DNA of 64,000 nt from Sphingomonas pokkalii (GTDB lineage Bacteria > Pseudomonadota > Alphaproteobacteria > Sphingomonadales > Sphingomonadaceae), in NCBI RefSeq assembly GCF_003096275.1, contig NZ_QENQ01000001.1:2702920-2766919 (forward strand). Direction: 5' to 3'. Position numbers and translations under genes: made by a program. The notes beneath the pieces are model-generated. The model was given only the letters and a program-made list of their open reading frames with translations. It ran no database searches and had not been told where the DNA came from. Each line of letters opens with the position of its first letter. The first letter of the stretch is position 1. This document shows, in pieces, positions 48,070 to 57,633 of the stretch.

Positions 48070-49836
48070 ATGACATTGGACGAAACGGGATCGCTCGAAA
48101 TAGTGGAAACGGCAACGCTTGCGCCCACCCCCACGGAAGACCGCCTCCCGCGCCGTTTCGCTGATTTCGAAACGCTGGGTGATGCGCTGGATTATGCGGC
48201 GCAGGGTGTCCGGGGACTGAATTTTCACGATGCGCGCGGCAAGCTGGTGCAGGCCTATGCCTTCGCCGACCTCCGCCGTGATGCGCTGGAACAGGCGCGG
48301 CGCCTGATCGCCGCCGGCATCCGTCCGCAGGATCGCATCGCACTGATCGCGGAAACCGGGCCGGAGTTCGCCGCGCTGTTCTTCGGCGTGATCTATGCCG
48401 GCGCCTGGCCGGTGCCGCTGCCGCTGCCGACCAGCTTCGGCGGCGCGCAATCCTATATCGATCAGTTGCGGGTGCAGCTCGAAAGCTGCGATCCTGCGCT
48501 GTTGATCTATCCGCCCGAGATCGGTGCGATGTGCGCCGAATCCGCGCGCCTCACCAATGTCTCGGCCACCGACTGGGCCGAATTCGCCCAGCGCCCGGCA
48601 CCGGCAGCGGCGCTGCCGCAGGCGGACACGAACGATATTGCCTATCTGCAATATTCCAGCGGCTCCACCCGCTTTCCGCACGGCGTGGCGATCACCCACC
48701 ATGCGTTGCTCAACAATCTCGCGGCGCACAGCCACGGCATGGAGCTGGTGGACAGCGATCGCTGCGTCTCCTGGCTGCCCTGGTATCACGACATGGGCCT
48801 GGTCGGCTGCTTCCTGTCACCGGTCGCCAACCAGGTGTCGACCGATTATCTGAAGACCGAGGATTTCGCGCGGCGCCCGCTGGCGTGGCTGGATCTCATC
48901 AGCCGCAATGCGGGTACCACCCTCTCCTACTCGCCCACCTTCGGCTACGATATCTGCGCGCGACGGATGTCGAGCCAGACCAAGGCGAGCGAGCGCTTCG
49001 ACCTCAGCCGCTGGCGCGTCGCCGGCAACGGCGCCGACATGATCCGCCCGGACGTGATGCAGCGCTTCGTCGATGCATTCGCGGATGCCGGCTTCCACGC
49101 CACCGCCTTCCTGCCCAGCTATGGCCTGGCGGAAGCGACGCTGGCGGTATCGATCATGCCGCCGGGCGAAGGCATCGTCGTCGAGCTGGTCGAAGAAACC
49201 CAGCTGTCCGGCGGCACCGCGCGGGCGGATCGCCCGCAACGGTACCGCGCCGTCGTGAACTGCGGCAAGCCGGTGCGCGACATGGCCGTGGAAATCCGCG
49301 AGGAAGACGGCACGCCGCTGCCCGAAAAGGCGATCGGCAAGGTCTGGTGCAAGGGCCCGTCGGTGATGGTCGGGTATTTCCGCGACCAGGAGGCGACCGA
49401 TGCCTGCATGGCCGATGGCTGGCTGGATACCGGCGACATGGGCTATATGTCCGACGGCTATATCTACATCGTCGGCCGCGCCAAGGACATGATCATCGTC
49501 AACGGCAAGAACCACTGGCCGCAGGACATCGAATGGGCGGTGGAGCAACTGCCGGGGTTCAAGCAGGGCGACATCGCCGCCTTCTCGATCACCACGCCGG
49601 GCGGGGAGGAAACCCCCGCGGTGCTGGTGCAGTGCCGCACCTCGGACGAGCAGGAACGTCTGCGGTTGCGCGACGAGATCCGGGAGCGCGTCCGTTCGGT
49701 CACCGGCATGAACTGCGTCGTCGAACTTGTGCCGCCGCGCACGCTGCCGCGCACCAGCTCGGGCAAGCTCAGCCGCGCCAAGGCGCGGAACCTCTATCTG
49801 AACGGCGAGATCAAGCCCTACGCCGTCGCGGCCTGA
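48070..49836 (+). CDS. Fatty-acyl-AMP ligase (FAAL-type adenylating enzyme)
   Basis: 588 residues from ATG 48070. The adenylate-forming signature is IAYLQYSSGSTRFPHGVAIT, followed by VSWLPWYHDMGLVGCFLSPV (typical of FAAL enzymes), LPSYGLAEATLAVSIMP, GWLDTGDMGYMSDGYIYIVG, RAKDMIIVNGKNHWPQDIEW and LPRTSSGKLSRAKARN. FAALs activate fatty acids as acyl-AMP for transfer to an acyl carrier protein rather than to CoA. No carrier protein or synthase is adjacent, so the end product (lipid, sphingolipid precursor or lipopeptide) is unknown. Confidence 0.92.
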   Translation: MTLDETGSLEIVETATLAPTPTEDRLPRRFADFETLGDALDYAAQGVRGLNFHDARGKLVQAYAFADLRRDALEQARRLIAAGIRPQDRIALIAETGPEFAALFFGVIYAGAWPVPLPLPTSFGGAQSYIDQLRVQLESCDPALLIYPPEIGAMCAESARLTNVSATDWAEFAQRPAPAAALPQADTNDIAYLQYSSGSTRFPHGVAITHHALLNNLAAHSHGMELVDSDRCVSWLPWYHDMGLVGCFLSPVANQVSTDYLKTEDFARRPLAWLDLISRNAGTTLSYSPTFGYDICARRMSSQTKASERFDLSRWRVAGNGADMIRPDVMQRFVDAFADAGFHATAFLPSYGLAEATLAVSIMPPGEGIVVELVEETQLSGGTARADRPQRYRAVVNCGKPVRDMAVEIREEDGTPLPEKAIGKVWCKGPSVMVGYFRDQEATDACMADGWLDTGDMGYMSDGYIYIVGRAKDMIIVNGKNHWPQDIEWAVEQLPGFKQGDIAAFSITTPGGEETPAVLVQCRTSDEQERLRLRDEIRERVRSVTGMNCVVELVPPRTLPRTSSGKLSRAKARNLYLNGEIKPYAVAA

Positions 49837-49850
49837 TAGCGCTGACTGCT

Positions 49851-49868
49851 CACCCCCGCCAGGGGGTG
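49851..49868. repeat. Short palindrome related to the 31.7-kb element
   Basis: CACCCCCGCCAGGGGGTG forms a seven-base stem with a GCCA loop. The CCCCCGCCAGGGGG core is identical to the end of the 126-base element at 31691. It has no T-tract, so it is taken as a remnant or short copy of the repeat family rather than a terminator. Confidence 0.6.
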
Positions 49869-49966
49869 GGCAGCCTTGCGGCACGCGGCATGGGGACGGC
49901 GCGGCAAGGGGTGAAAGTTTGCGCGGCCTAACCTATCGCTAACCTGAGATAGGATAAGCGGGTGAG

Positions 49967-52324
49967 GTGAGCAGCGAGAACACCTCTCCCCTTCCCTTGC
50001 CCAGATTGGATATGCGGGCACTGCTGGGCCTGCGCGAGACCGCTGAAACGATAGATTGGCCGCGGATGCGGGCCGCGCAGTTGCATGCCGGGCGGAGACT
50101 CGCATTGCCGCTGCTCGCAGCACAGCTGATGGGCGTGACCATGATAGTGGCCACGCTGTCGCCAGCGGTGGCGTCGCTTCCCCTCGCCGGTTGGGCGATG
50201 GCCGTGCTCTGCGCCGCTACCTGGATGGTCCGCCGTCGCCTGGCCTTTGACGATCGCAATGCCATCGTCGCGTCCTTGGCGGATGTCCGCCGGACCGTTC
50301 CCGAGGCGATCCTGCTCGGCATCCTGTGGGCCGTCCCGGCACTTGCCTTCGGCCGAGTGCCCACCGACGAAATCGGCGTCAATCTCTGGTCGACAATGAC
50401 GCTGGTGATTACCGCCATGGCGATCGCGATGGGCGCCCTCCCGATGGCGAGCCTGCCGTTCATCGCGATCATGGGTTTCGCCGGTGCGGCATCGCTGCTC
50501 GCGGTAGGCGCGCCGCTGGTCGCGCTGGCGGCCATCCTGCTCACCATCCTGCTCGGCATCGGCAGCTTCAGCCGCGGATGCGCCCTTATCCTGTTGCGCG
50601 CGAACCAGATGGCGCTCGCCGATCGCGATCAGACCGTCAGCCTGCTGCTCCGCGAGTTCGAAGACACCAGCAGCGACTGGCTTTGGGAGATCGATGTGCA
50701 GCGCCGGATTGCCCGCGCCAGCCCGCGTTTCGCGCTGTCGTTGGGGCTGGACCCCACGACGATCAACGGGATGCCCTTCCTGCAGGCCCTGGCGGGGGGA
50801 AACTGGGATAGCGGGCACTTCGCAGCGGAGCTGCACGACCTTGCTGCCAGGCTGCGCGGCCGCGAACCGTTCCGCGACCTTCCGGTCCCGGTGAACATCG
50901 GCGAAGAACAGCGCTGGTGGGAGATGTCCGCAAGCCCGAAGTTCGACGAACGCGGCGTGTTCCTCGGGTTCCGGGGAGTCGCGTCGGACGTCACCGAACA
51001 ACGACGCGCCAATGCCCAGATCCACCGGATGGCGCGCTTCGATACGCTGACTGGCCTGCCCAACCGGCTGCACATCAATGAGGCGCTCGCCCATGCCATG
51101 GCCGAGGCCGATCGATGGGGCTCCCGCTGCGCGTTCATGATGATCGACCTCGATCGCTTCAAGGCGGTGAACGATACGCTCGGCCATCCGGTAGGCGACC
51201 GGCTGCTGCAGCACGTGGCCGAGCGGCTGAAGCACCTGATGGGCGACGAGGAAATGATCGGTCGTCTCGGCGGCGACGAGTTCGCGGTTGTCGTGCGCGA
51301 CGCCTCCGATTCCGCACGACTCGAACGCCTCGCCCAGGCGATCATCGACACGGTCTCACGCCCCTATGAGGTCGACCGGCACACGCTCTATATCGGCGCC
51401 TCCGTCGGTCTCGCCTTGGGCCCGCGCGATGGCCGCACGGCCGAAATGCTGGTGCGGTCGGCGGATCTCGCCCTGTATCGCTCGAAGGACGGCGGCGGTG
51501 GCATGTTCCACGCCTATGAGCCCCAGTTGCACGTCGCAGCGGAAGAGCGCCGCGTGCTGGAATTCGCGCTGCGTGCCGCGGTGGAGCAAGGGCAGATGCA
51601 CCTCACCTACCAGCCGGTCGTCAACGCCCGAACGGGTGGCCTGCTCGGTTTCGAAGCCTTGCTGCGCTGGACGCACCCGGAATTCGGCGTGATTCCGCCG
51701 GCGAAGTTCATCCCGTTGGCGGAAGAGACCCGCCTGATCCCGGCGATCGGCGAATGGGTCCTGCGCACCGCCTGTGCCGAAGCGGCGCGCTGGGAACAGC
51801 CCGCGCGCATCGCGGTCAACATCAGTTCGGAACAGCTGCACAGCCCGGCCTTCGCCACCACCGTCGCCGATGCGCTGGCAAGCTCCGGCCTCGCGCCGGG
51901 CCGGCTGGAGCTGGAAGTTACCGAAAGCGTCTTCCTGCGCGAAGGCACATCGGCGGTGGCGACGCTCGAACGGATCCTGGATCTCGGCGTGCAGCTCAGC
52001 TTGGATGATTTCGGCACCGGCTATTCCTCGCTCGGCTATCTCGCGCATACCCGGTTCAATTCGATCAAGATCGATCGCGGCTTCGTGCAGAGCGCGTCGC
52101 GCGGTACCAAGGAAGCGATCGCGATCATCCGCGCCGTCGTCGCGCTTGCGGACAGCCTGGGCATGGCGACGACGGCGGAAGGGGTGGAAACCGAGGATGA
52201 GCATCACATGGTGCAGGCCATCGGATGCACCCGCGCCCAGGGCTATTATTTCGGCCAGCCGCTTCCCGTGCAGGAAGCGCGCGCCTTGGTCTCCCATACC
52301 GGTCGCGCAACGATCGCGGCATAG
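49967..52324 (+). CDS. Membrane-bound GGDEF-EAL (diguanylate cyclase/phosphodiesterase) protein with PAS domain
   Basis: 785 residues from GTG 49967 (ATG 50012 is an alternative). The N-terminal third holds several membrane segments (about residues 45-215). A PAS-like domain follows (about 230-350; DTSSDWLWEIDVQRRIARAS), then GGDEF (RMARFDTLTGLPNRLHINEA, MMIDLDRFKAVNDTLGH, GRLGGDEFAVV) and EAL (LTYQPVVNARTGGLLGFEAL, EVTESV, SLDDFGTGYSSLGYL, TTAEGVET). Both catalytic motifs are intact, so it could make or degrade cyclic di-GMP. The RxxD inhibitory site before GGDEF is not seen. The N-terminal sensor is membrane-embedded. Confidence 0.93.
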   Translation: MSSENTSPLPLPRLDMRALLGLRETAETIDWPRMRAAQLHAGRRLALPLLAAQLMGVTMIVATLSPAVASLPLAGWAMAVLCAATWMVRRRLAFDDRNAIVASLADVRRTVPEAILLGILWAVPALAFGRVPTDEIGVNLWSTMTLVITAMAIAMGALPMASLPFIAIMGFAGAASLLAVGAPLVALAAILLTILLGIGSFSRGCALILLRANQMALADRDQTVSLLLREFEDTSSDWLWEIDVQRRIARASPRFALSLGLDPTTINGMPFLQALAGGNWDSGHFAAELHDLAARLRGREPFRDLPVPVNIGEEQRWWEMSASPKFDERGVFLGFRGVASDVTEQRRANAQIHRMARFDTLTGLPNRLHINEALAHAMAEADRWGSRCAFMMIDLDRFKAVNDTLGHPVGDRLLQHVAERLKHLMGDEEMIGRLGGDEFAVVVRDASDSARLERLAQAIIDTVSRPYEVDRHTLYIGASVGLALGPRDGRTAEMLVRSADLALYRSKDGGGGMFHAYEPQLHVAAEERRVLEFALRAAVEQGQMHLTYQPVVNARTGGLLGFEALLRWTHPEFGVIPPAKFIPLAEETRLIPAIGEWVLRTACAEAARWEQPARIAVNISSEQLHSPAFATTVADALASSGLAPGRLELEVTESVFLREGTSAVATLERILDLGVQLSLDDFGTGYSSLGYLAHTRFNSIKIDRGFVQSASRGTKEAIAIIRAVVALADSLGMATTAEGVETEDEHHMVQAIGCTRAQGYYFGQPLPVQEARALVSHTGRATIAA

Positions 52325-52343
52325 CCGCGCTTTTCGGCCTCCT

Positions 52344-52374
52344 GTTCCCAGAACGGGACGGAACCCCTTTTTTT
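52344..52374 (+). terminator. Possible terminator after the GGDEF-EAL gene
   Basis: GTTCC and GGAAC arms enclose an 11-base loop and are followed by CCC and a run of seven T. The stem is short, so efficiency is unclear. Confidence 0.4.
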
Positions 52375-52451
52375 CATTGGAACTTTCGGAACTCTGGTTG
52401 GTCTCGCCTGCAATGCAATGGTTCATCAGTTGTTAAGGGAGAGACCCCCGC

Positions 52452-53000
52452 ATGTATCGTGTTCTTATGGCCGCGGCGCTTGGTTCCGCAGCACTTCTTT
52501 CCGTACCCTCGGCGCAGGCCGCCACTATCTTCGGTCCCTCCGCAATGGATATCTCAGCCGCGGCTGACGGCTCGATTTCGGTGAATTTCGGCCAATCCGG
52601 CATTGTCGGCGGCGCATTCACCCACATCTACGAGTTCGCGCTGCCGCAGAACGGCCTAGCCAGCGGCTCGATCACCACCAGCGCCGTCACGCTGGCCGGC
52701 GTCGGTGATCTCGATCTGACCTCGGTGTTCTTCAACGGCACGCAGCTGACCGGGTTCTTCGGCGGCGGTCTCAACGAAGTGGTGTTCGCCAATGCGGTTC
52801 CGATCCTGGCCGGAGCAACCAACCAGATCACGATCAACGGCATCTCGCGCGGCAACGGCTCCTACGGCGGCCAAGGCGTGTTCATTCCCAGCGGCGTGCC
52901 GGAACCGGCGGCATGGGGCATGATGATCGGCGGCTTCGCGCTCGCCGGCATGGCGATGCGCCGCGCCCGCCGCACGCGCGTTGCTTACGCGACCGCCTGA
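52452..53000 (+). CDS. PEP-CTERM-sorted exported protein (PEPxxW variant)
   Basis: 182 residues. Signal peptide (LMAAALGSAALLSVPSAQAA), an Asp/Gly-rich beta-like middle (AMDISAAADGSISVNFGQSG to FVFIP-like strand) and a C-terminal sorting tripartite signal: GVPEPAAWGMMIGGFALAGM followed by RRARRTR. Sphingomonads usually carry PEPxxWAMMI; here W is followed by G. Proteins of this type are cut by an exosortase and are often bound to EPS or exported. No exosortase is in the window. Function unknown. Confidence 0.85.
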   Translation: MYRVLMAAALGSAALLSVPSAQAATIFGPSAMDISAAADGSISVNFGQSGIVGGAFTHIYEFALPQNGLASGSITTSAVTLAGVGDLDLTSVFFNGTQLTGFFGGGLNEVVFANAVPILAGATNQITINGISRGNGSYGGQGVFIPSGVPEPAAWGMMIGGFALAGMAMRRARRTRVAYATA

Positions 53001-53161
53001 TTCGGCGCCAACGGATCAAAACCCCACTGCACGCAGGGGCGTCATCGCATCGCGATGGCGCCTTTGGCGTCTCGGCGCCAGCGGCATGACGCGATCTTGC
53101 ACAGCGTTCGAATCTTCTGCTTGCACATGCGGATATCGCCCGATATGGGGGCGGGCCGTAC

Positions 53162-53238
53162 AGGGGTGTAGCTCAGCTGGTTAGAGCGTCGGTCTCCAAA
53201 ACCGAAGGCCCTCGGTTCGAATCCGAGCTCCCCTGCCA
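53162..53238 (+). tRNA. tRNA-Trp (anticodon CCA)
   Basis: Complete cloverleaf with encoded CCA. D arm GCTC-AGCTGGTTA-GAGC, anticodon stem TCGGT/ACCGA with loop CTCCAAA (anticodon CCA at 53196-53198), T arm CTCGG-TTCGAAT-CCGAG, acceptor AGGGGTG with CTCCCCT (one T-T mismatch), discriminator G. In many alphaproteobacteria this gene is followed by secE-nusG; here a contractile-injection operon follows instead. Confidence 0.96.
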
Positions 53239-53447
53239 TCTTTTCCGCCTATCCCCGCTGCACCAGCGGATGTCGAAGCGGCCCTTCCTTATTTTTGCAG
53301 CATCCGGGCGCGTGGCGCATCGTCGCCCCCTGCACGAACGACATGCCCCATGACCGCATATCGCGGCACGCCGAGCAATAGTGGGTCGCACCGATTGGGA
53401 CCTATTTCCGTTTGACCCGATTACTTGGGCAGCAATAGCATCCCCCC

Positions 53448-54047
53448 ATGGATTTGCTTCGAAATTGCCTCGTTAAAATCTGCAATTCCGTTAATACTTA
53501 TATGAATAACCTCGACCCCAGACAGGATTCATGGGTTATTCTTTCCAGTATCGTCGGCCAGAATGGCACGACGAACAAGGATGCTGTCGGGAAAATCGTC
53601 ATGACGGTTTACAATATAACCCGAGAAAGCTTCGCAAGCAGCTACAGCCCGGCCACCATGGCGCCGCCGAGCGCCAATGCGGCCTTGGGCCTGACGATCG
53701 TTCCGCCCCCGATCTATCTCGACATCCACCTGATGTTCATGGCGAATTTCACGGATCATGCGTATCCTGACGGCCTGGCCGCGCTCTCCAGCCTCATCGG
53801 CTTCTTCCAGCAGACGCCGGTCATCAACCAGCAGAATACGCCGGGGCTTTCGCCGGAGATCGATCAACTCACCCTCGACCTGGAACATCTGTCCCCGGTC
53901 GACGTCAACTATGTGATGGGAATGCTGGGAACACGGTATCTCCCCAGCGCCTTTTACAAGCTACGGATGATCCCCTTCGCCTCCAGGGCAATGCAGGCTC
54001 GCACCTATGCGGTGTCCGGCAGCGGCATGGGCGACATCGGGGCATGA
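53448..54047 (+). CDS. DUF4255 protein: tail-terminator (Afp16/Pvc16-like) cap of a contractile injection system
   Basis: 199 residues. The N-terminus MDLLRNCLVKICNSVNTYMN and the following ILSSIVGQNG, PPPIYLDIHLMFMANFTDHA, GLAALSSLIGFFQQTPVINQ and MGMLGTRYLPSAFYKLRMI match the DUF4255 family, the cap that ends tube and sheath growth in extracellular contractile injection systems. It starts the operon; a -35-like TTGACC lies at 53412 with a weak -10. The gene after it begins with a four-base ATGA overlap. Confidence 0.85.
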   Translation: MDLLRNCLVKICNSVNTYMNNLDPRQDSWVILSSIVGQNGTTNKDAVGKIVMTVYNITRESFASSYSPATMAPPSANAALGLTIVPPPIYLDIHLMFMANFTDHAYPDGLAALSSLIGFFQQTPVINQQNTPGLSPEIDQLTLDLEHLSPVDVNYVMGMLGTRYLPSAFYKLRMIPFASRAMQARTYAVSGSGMGDIGA

Positions 54048-55234
54048 TCCGCACGCGCACCGATCGCGCGGCTGCGACGGCAGGCGCCCAATCGGCTCTC
54101 GATCCGGTACGCACGCTTTTCTCCGTCCGCTTTCGCCACGACTATTATAACGCGACGGATGACAGATGCCGCGATCTCGTCGCCGTACCGACCGACGATT
54201 GCGCAGCGCTGATGGCCCAGATTGGCATATTCCAGGTCCATCAGGACGCGGGCTTCAGCATCGTCATCCCGCAATCGCGCGTCGGTGCGCTCGTGAATGC
54301 GATCGTCCAGGGCTATTGCGCGTCGGGGCCCGGCCAAGGCTTCTGGACGCGGCTTCGCTTCCTGCTCGTCTCGACCAACGAGAATTTCGTCGGCATCACC
54401 GATTGGCCGATCGATACCAGCCCTACCCGGCAGGCGCTGTTCACCGACAATCTCGCAGTCCATGCGCAGCCGGACGGTCTGTCGCTCGGCGATCACGGCC
54501 TGGGCGCCGCCGCGCTGCTCCCGGTTACCGGCGGGACGATCTCCCTGCCGGCAGGGCCCGTCGGCACGGTTACCGCGCTGGATCTGTCCGGCGCCCCGGT
54601 CGCTTCGGTACAGCGGAGCGCGACGGTGCCAGTGATCCTCAGCCTCGCCGGCCTGCCCAACGATCGCTACACGATCATCGGCACGCCGCCCGAGGCCTAT
54701 ACCGGGCCTGCCCAGCTCGCCTATGTCCCGCCGGCATCGCTTGCCACGGGAATGATCGACCTGCTGTTGACGCAGCCCACGGCCGACACCGGCGATCCCG
54801 CCGCCTTCCCCGTACCGATGCCGCCCGCACCACCGCCGCCGGACTATGCCCAGCATCCGGTACCGATCACGCCGGTGGCGCTGATCGCACAGTTTCGGGC
54901 GCGGAAGACCTTCTGGCGCTACTTCGTCGTGCCGCACGCGGCCCGCGGCGCCTTTACGGACACGCTGGCCATCACCGGCCAGGACGTCGCATTCGGCAAG
55001 TCGAAGACGGTGCTGCCCAATGGCGATGCCGCGATCCTGTTTTCAGCGGAGACGCCGCTGGCCATGCGCCAACGCAGTCCACACCGGTTCCGCCTGTCCG
55101 GCGAACGCCATTCCCCTGATGGCGGCCAGGCCGATATCAGCGTCGATCCGCTGCCCTGCGCCGCGACCTCGCCAGTCTGGCCTGTGACTGAACAACCACT
55201 AGCAGGCACTTCAGAAATTTACGTTTATATATGA
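54044..55234 (+). CDS. Contractile-injection-system-associated protein of unknown function
   Basis: 396 residues; not recognised. It starts in ATGA overlap with the DUF4255 gene and precedes the sheath gene, so it belongs to the operon. The N-terminal ~150 residues hold TLFSVRFRHDYYN and GFWTRLRFLLVSTNENFVGI; a beta-rich middle follows, then a Pro-rich linker (FPVPMPPAPPPPDYAQHPV) and a C-terminal ~110-residue domain (FWRYFVVPHAARGAF, RHSPDGGQADISVDPLPC). No signal peptide. It could be a structural decoration, adaptor or chaperone. The tail ends in EIYVYI. Confidence 0.75.
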   Translation: MIRTRTDRAAATAGAQSALDPVRTLFSVRFRHDYYNATDDRCRDLVAVPTDDCAALMAQIGIFQVHQDAGFSIVIPQSRVGALVNAIVQGYCASGPGQGFWTRLRFLLVSTNENFVGITDWPIDTSPTRQALFTDNLAVHAQPDGLSLGDHGLGAAALLPVTGGTISLPAGPVGTVTALDLSGAPVASVQRSATVPVILSLAGLPNDRYTIIGTPPEAYTGPAQLAYVPPASLATGMIDLLLTQPTADTGDPAAFPVPMPPAPPPPDYAQHPVPITPVALIAQFRARKTFWRYFVVPHAARGAFTDTLAITGQDVAFGKSKTVLPNGDAAILFSAETPLAMRQRSPHRFRLSGERHSPDGGQADISVDPLPCAATSPVWPVTEQPLAGTSEIYVYI

Positions 55235-55337
55235 ATCAAAGGTCCAAGATGCACGCCCGCAGGCACTACAGCCCGGCGGACGCCCAATACCCGACGCCGT
55301 TTTCCTTTCCGACCGCTGATCCAGAAAGGCTTTCCCG

Positions 55338-57125
55338 ATGACGATCGTTACGAGCGCGAGTTCCTATCTCACCCGAAAGACTCCCGGCGTCTATGTGACG
55401 GAAGTCGAAGCCTTTGGTTCCAGCATCGTTGGGGTCGACACCGCCATACCGGTGTTCGTCGGCTATACCGAATTCGCCGGCGATCCCTCCACGGGCAAGC
55501 CACTCTATATGATACCGACCTCGATCGGATCGATGGTGGATTTCACCCAATGCTTCGGCGGGCCGGCGCCGGCCAGCTTCAAGGTGAAGAACCTCACCCC
55601 GGCCGACGATGCATCCGACGATACGGACACGGACACGGAAGACGCGGCGGCGCAACTGCCGAGCTTCTACGCCGATTACACCGCGGATCCGACAAAGCCG
55701 CCCGTTTCCACGCCCTTCCTGCTCTCACCCGTCGCCACACCGGATGAACCGACCCAGTTCAACCTTTACTGGTCGATGATGGCATTCTTCGCCAATGGCG
55801 GCACGGCCTGCTACATCGTTTCGGTCGGCAGCTATTGGGTCAACCAGTCACCCACCTCGGCACCGGACCCGGCCCTTTCGTCGACCTGGACGCTTCAGCC
55901 GATCGATGGGACGGCGCTCACCAATGGCGTGATCGCCGCCGGGTACACGGTCGGCCCGACGATGACGGTGGTACCGGAAGCCTGCCAGCTGGCCACCTAT
56001 GACGGCGCCAACTGGACCTATAACGGCTATAACGATGTGGTGCAGACCATGTTGTCGCAGGCATCGGTGCTGCAAGACCGGGTCGCGATCCTCGATCTGC
56101 CGGCATGTCAGACGGCAACGACCCAGGCCCAACTCGTCGATTGCCAGACGGGGCTTTCGAACGCGATCGCGCCGGCGATCGCTGCGGCAAGCTACGGAGC
56201 CTGCTATGCGCCAGCGATCGTCGCGTCGGTCGTAACGTCCAGCAACATTCTCTACACCAACCTGCAATCGGACGACAACGCGACCGTTAACGACATTCTG
56301 ACGACGCAGGCGGTGCAACTGTACACGGGCGCCTCGCTCGCCAACGTCCAGTCGGCGATCGCTACGGCGTTTCCGCTGGCGGGCAAGGAGGCGGAGAATA
56401 GCAGCCAATACTCCAACGACCCCTCCGACTATCCCACCATGGAGGATACACAGCAGACGTTGACGCAATGGCAGCAGGGGCTCGACAATCTGCTCCTCGC
56501 CAGCCTGCCCATCTTCAAGCAGATGGAAACGCTGATCGCGGCGGAGATGAACATACTGCCGCCCAGCGGCTTCCTCGCCGGCGTCTGGGCGGCCAGCGAT
56601 TCGCAGCGCGGCGTGTGGAATGCACCCGCCAACATCGCGCTCGCCGCCGCAACCGAGCCGCTGTACAAGATGAGCGATGCCGAGCAGGGCGGCTTCAACG
56701 TCCCGACCAACGGCGAGGCGATCGACATCATCCGCTCGCAGCCCAGCCGCGGCAGCGTCGTCTGGGGCGCCCGCACGCTCGACGGGAACAGCAACGATTA
56801 CCGCTACATCCAGGTTCGGCGGACGCTGATCTACATCGAACAGTCGATCAAGCAGGCGCTGGCCCCTTATGTATTCGCGCCGAACGATTCCCTCACCTGG
56901 GGTACCGTTACCGCCGCGATCGCCAGCTTCCTCACCGGCCTGTGGCAGCAAGGCGGCCTTGTCGGCGCGAAGCCCAGCGAAGCCTTCACCGTTTCCTGCG
57001 GACTGGGCTCGACGATGACCTCCCAGAATATTCTCGATGGCTACATGATCGTCGCCGTCACCCTGCAGTTGGTCCATCCGGCCGAATATATCGAGCTGAC
57101 CTTCACGCAGACCATGGGCAGCTGA
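55338..57125 (+). CDS. Contractile tail sheath protein
   Basis: 595 residues. The opening YLTRKTPGVYVTEVEAFGSS, VGVDTAIPVFVGYTEFAG and the end (GLGSTMTSQNILDGYMIVAV, HPAEYIELTFTQTM) are diagnostic for phage-like/eCIS sheath subunits, whose C-terminal core forms the contractile lattice. Core motifs PPSGFLAGVWAASDSQRGVW and YIQVRRTLIYIEQSIKQAL are also seen. An acidic insert (DDASDDTDTDTEDAA) near residue 95 and a variable middle domain likely face outwards. Only one sheath gene is present, whereas Afp and PVC systems have three. No ClpV/TssC-type features, so this is not a type VI system. Confidence 0.95.
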   Translation: MTIVTSASSYLTRKTPGVYVTEVEAFGSSIVGVDTAIPVFVGYTEFAGDPSTGKPLYMIPTSIGSMVDFTQCFGGPAPASFKVKNLTPADDASDDTDTDTEDAAAQLPSFYADYTADPTKPPVSTPFLLSPVATPDEPTQFNLYWSMMAFFANGGTACYIVSVGSYWVNQSPTSAPDPALSSTWTLQPIDGTALTNGVIAAGYTVGPTMTVVPEACQLATYDGANWTYNGYNDVVQTMLSQASVLQDRVAILDLPACQTATTQAQLVDCQTGLSNAIAPAIAAASYGACYAPAIVASVVTSSNILYTNLQSDDNATVNDILTTQAVQLYTGASLANVQSAIATAFPLAGKEAENSSQYSNDPSDYPTMEDTQQTLTQWQQGLDNLLLASLPIFKQMETLIAAEMNILPPSGFLAGVWAASDSQRGVWNAPANIALAAATEPLYKMSDAEQGGFNVPTNGEAIDIIRSQPSRGSVVWGARTLDGNSNDYRYIQVRRTLIYIEQSIKQALAPYVFAPNDSLTWGTVTAAIASFLTGLWQQGGLVGAKPSEAFTVSCGLGSTMTSQNILDGYMIVAVTLQLVHPAEYIELTFTQTMGS

Positions 57126-57174
57126 TCGCCCTTTCCCACCGCGTCCCGTTCACTCTTTTCATGGGAACCTCCAC

Positions 57175-57624
57175 ATGGCAGGCGAGACTCAGAATACCAC
57201 ATGGCCGTTGCCGAAATTCTACTTCTCGGTCACCGGCATTCCCGGCAATCCCGTGTTCCAGGAAGTCACCGGTCTCGAAACCGAGGTGCAGGTGATCGAA
57301 TATCGTGCCGGCAACAGCAGTACCTTTTCCCCGATCAAGATGCCGGGCCTCGCCAAAGTCGGCAATGTGACGATGAAGAAAGGCATCTTCGTCACCGACG
57401 ATACCTTATGGACCTGGTTCAACTCGATCACGATGAACACGATCGCGCGGTCGAATATCGTCGTCAATCTGCTCGATCAGACCGGCACTGCCCAGTATAA
57501 ATGGCAGCTCAACAACGCCTTCCCGACAAAACTCACCGGCACGGACCTCAAGTCCGACGGCAACGAAGTCGCGGTGGAAAGCATCGAGATCGCCTATGAA
57601 ACGATGACGATCACGATCGCGTGA
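57175..57624 (+). CDS. Tail tube protein 1 (T4 gp19-like)
   Basis: 149 residues. Beta-rich tube subunit with PKFYFSVTGIPGNPVFQEVT then GLETEVQVIEYRAGNSS, VTMKKGIFVTDDTLWTWFNS and YKWQLNNAFPTKLTGTDLKS near the end, the Hcp-like fold of Afp1/Afp5 and phage tube proteins. It stacks in hexameric rings inside the sheath. Short, 49 bases after the sheath gene. Confidence 0.93.
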   Translation: MAGETQNTTWPLPKFYFSVTGIPGNPVFQEVTGLETEVQVIEYRAGNSSTFSPIKMPGLAKVGNVTMKKGIFVTDDTLWTWFNSITMNTIARSNIVVNLLDQTGTAQYKWQLNNAFPTKLTGTDLKSDGNEVAVESIEIAYETMTITIA

Positions 57625-57633
57625 CGGCGGCAG

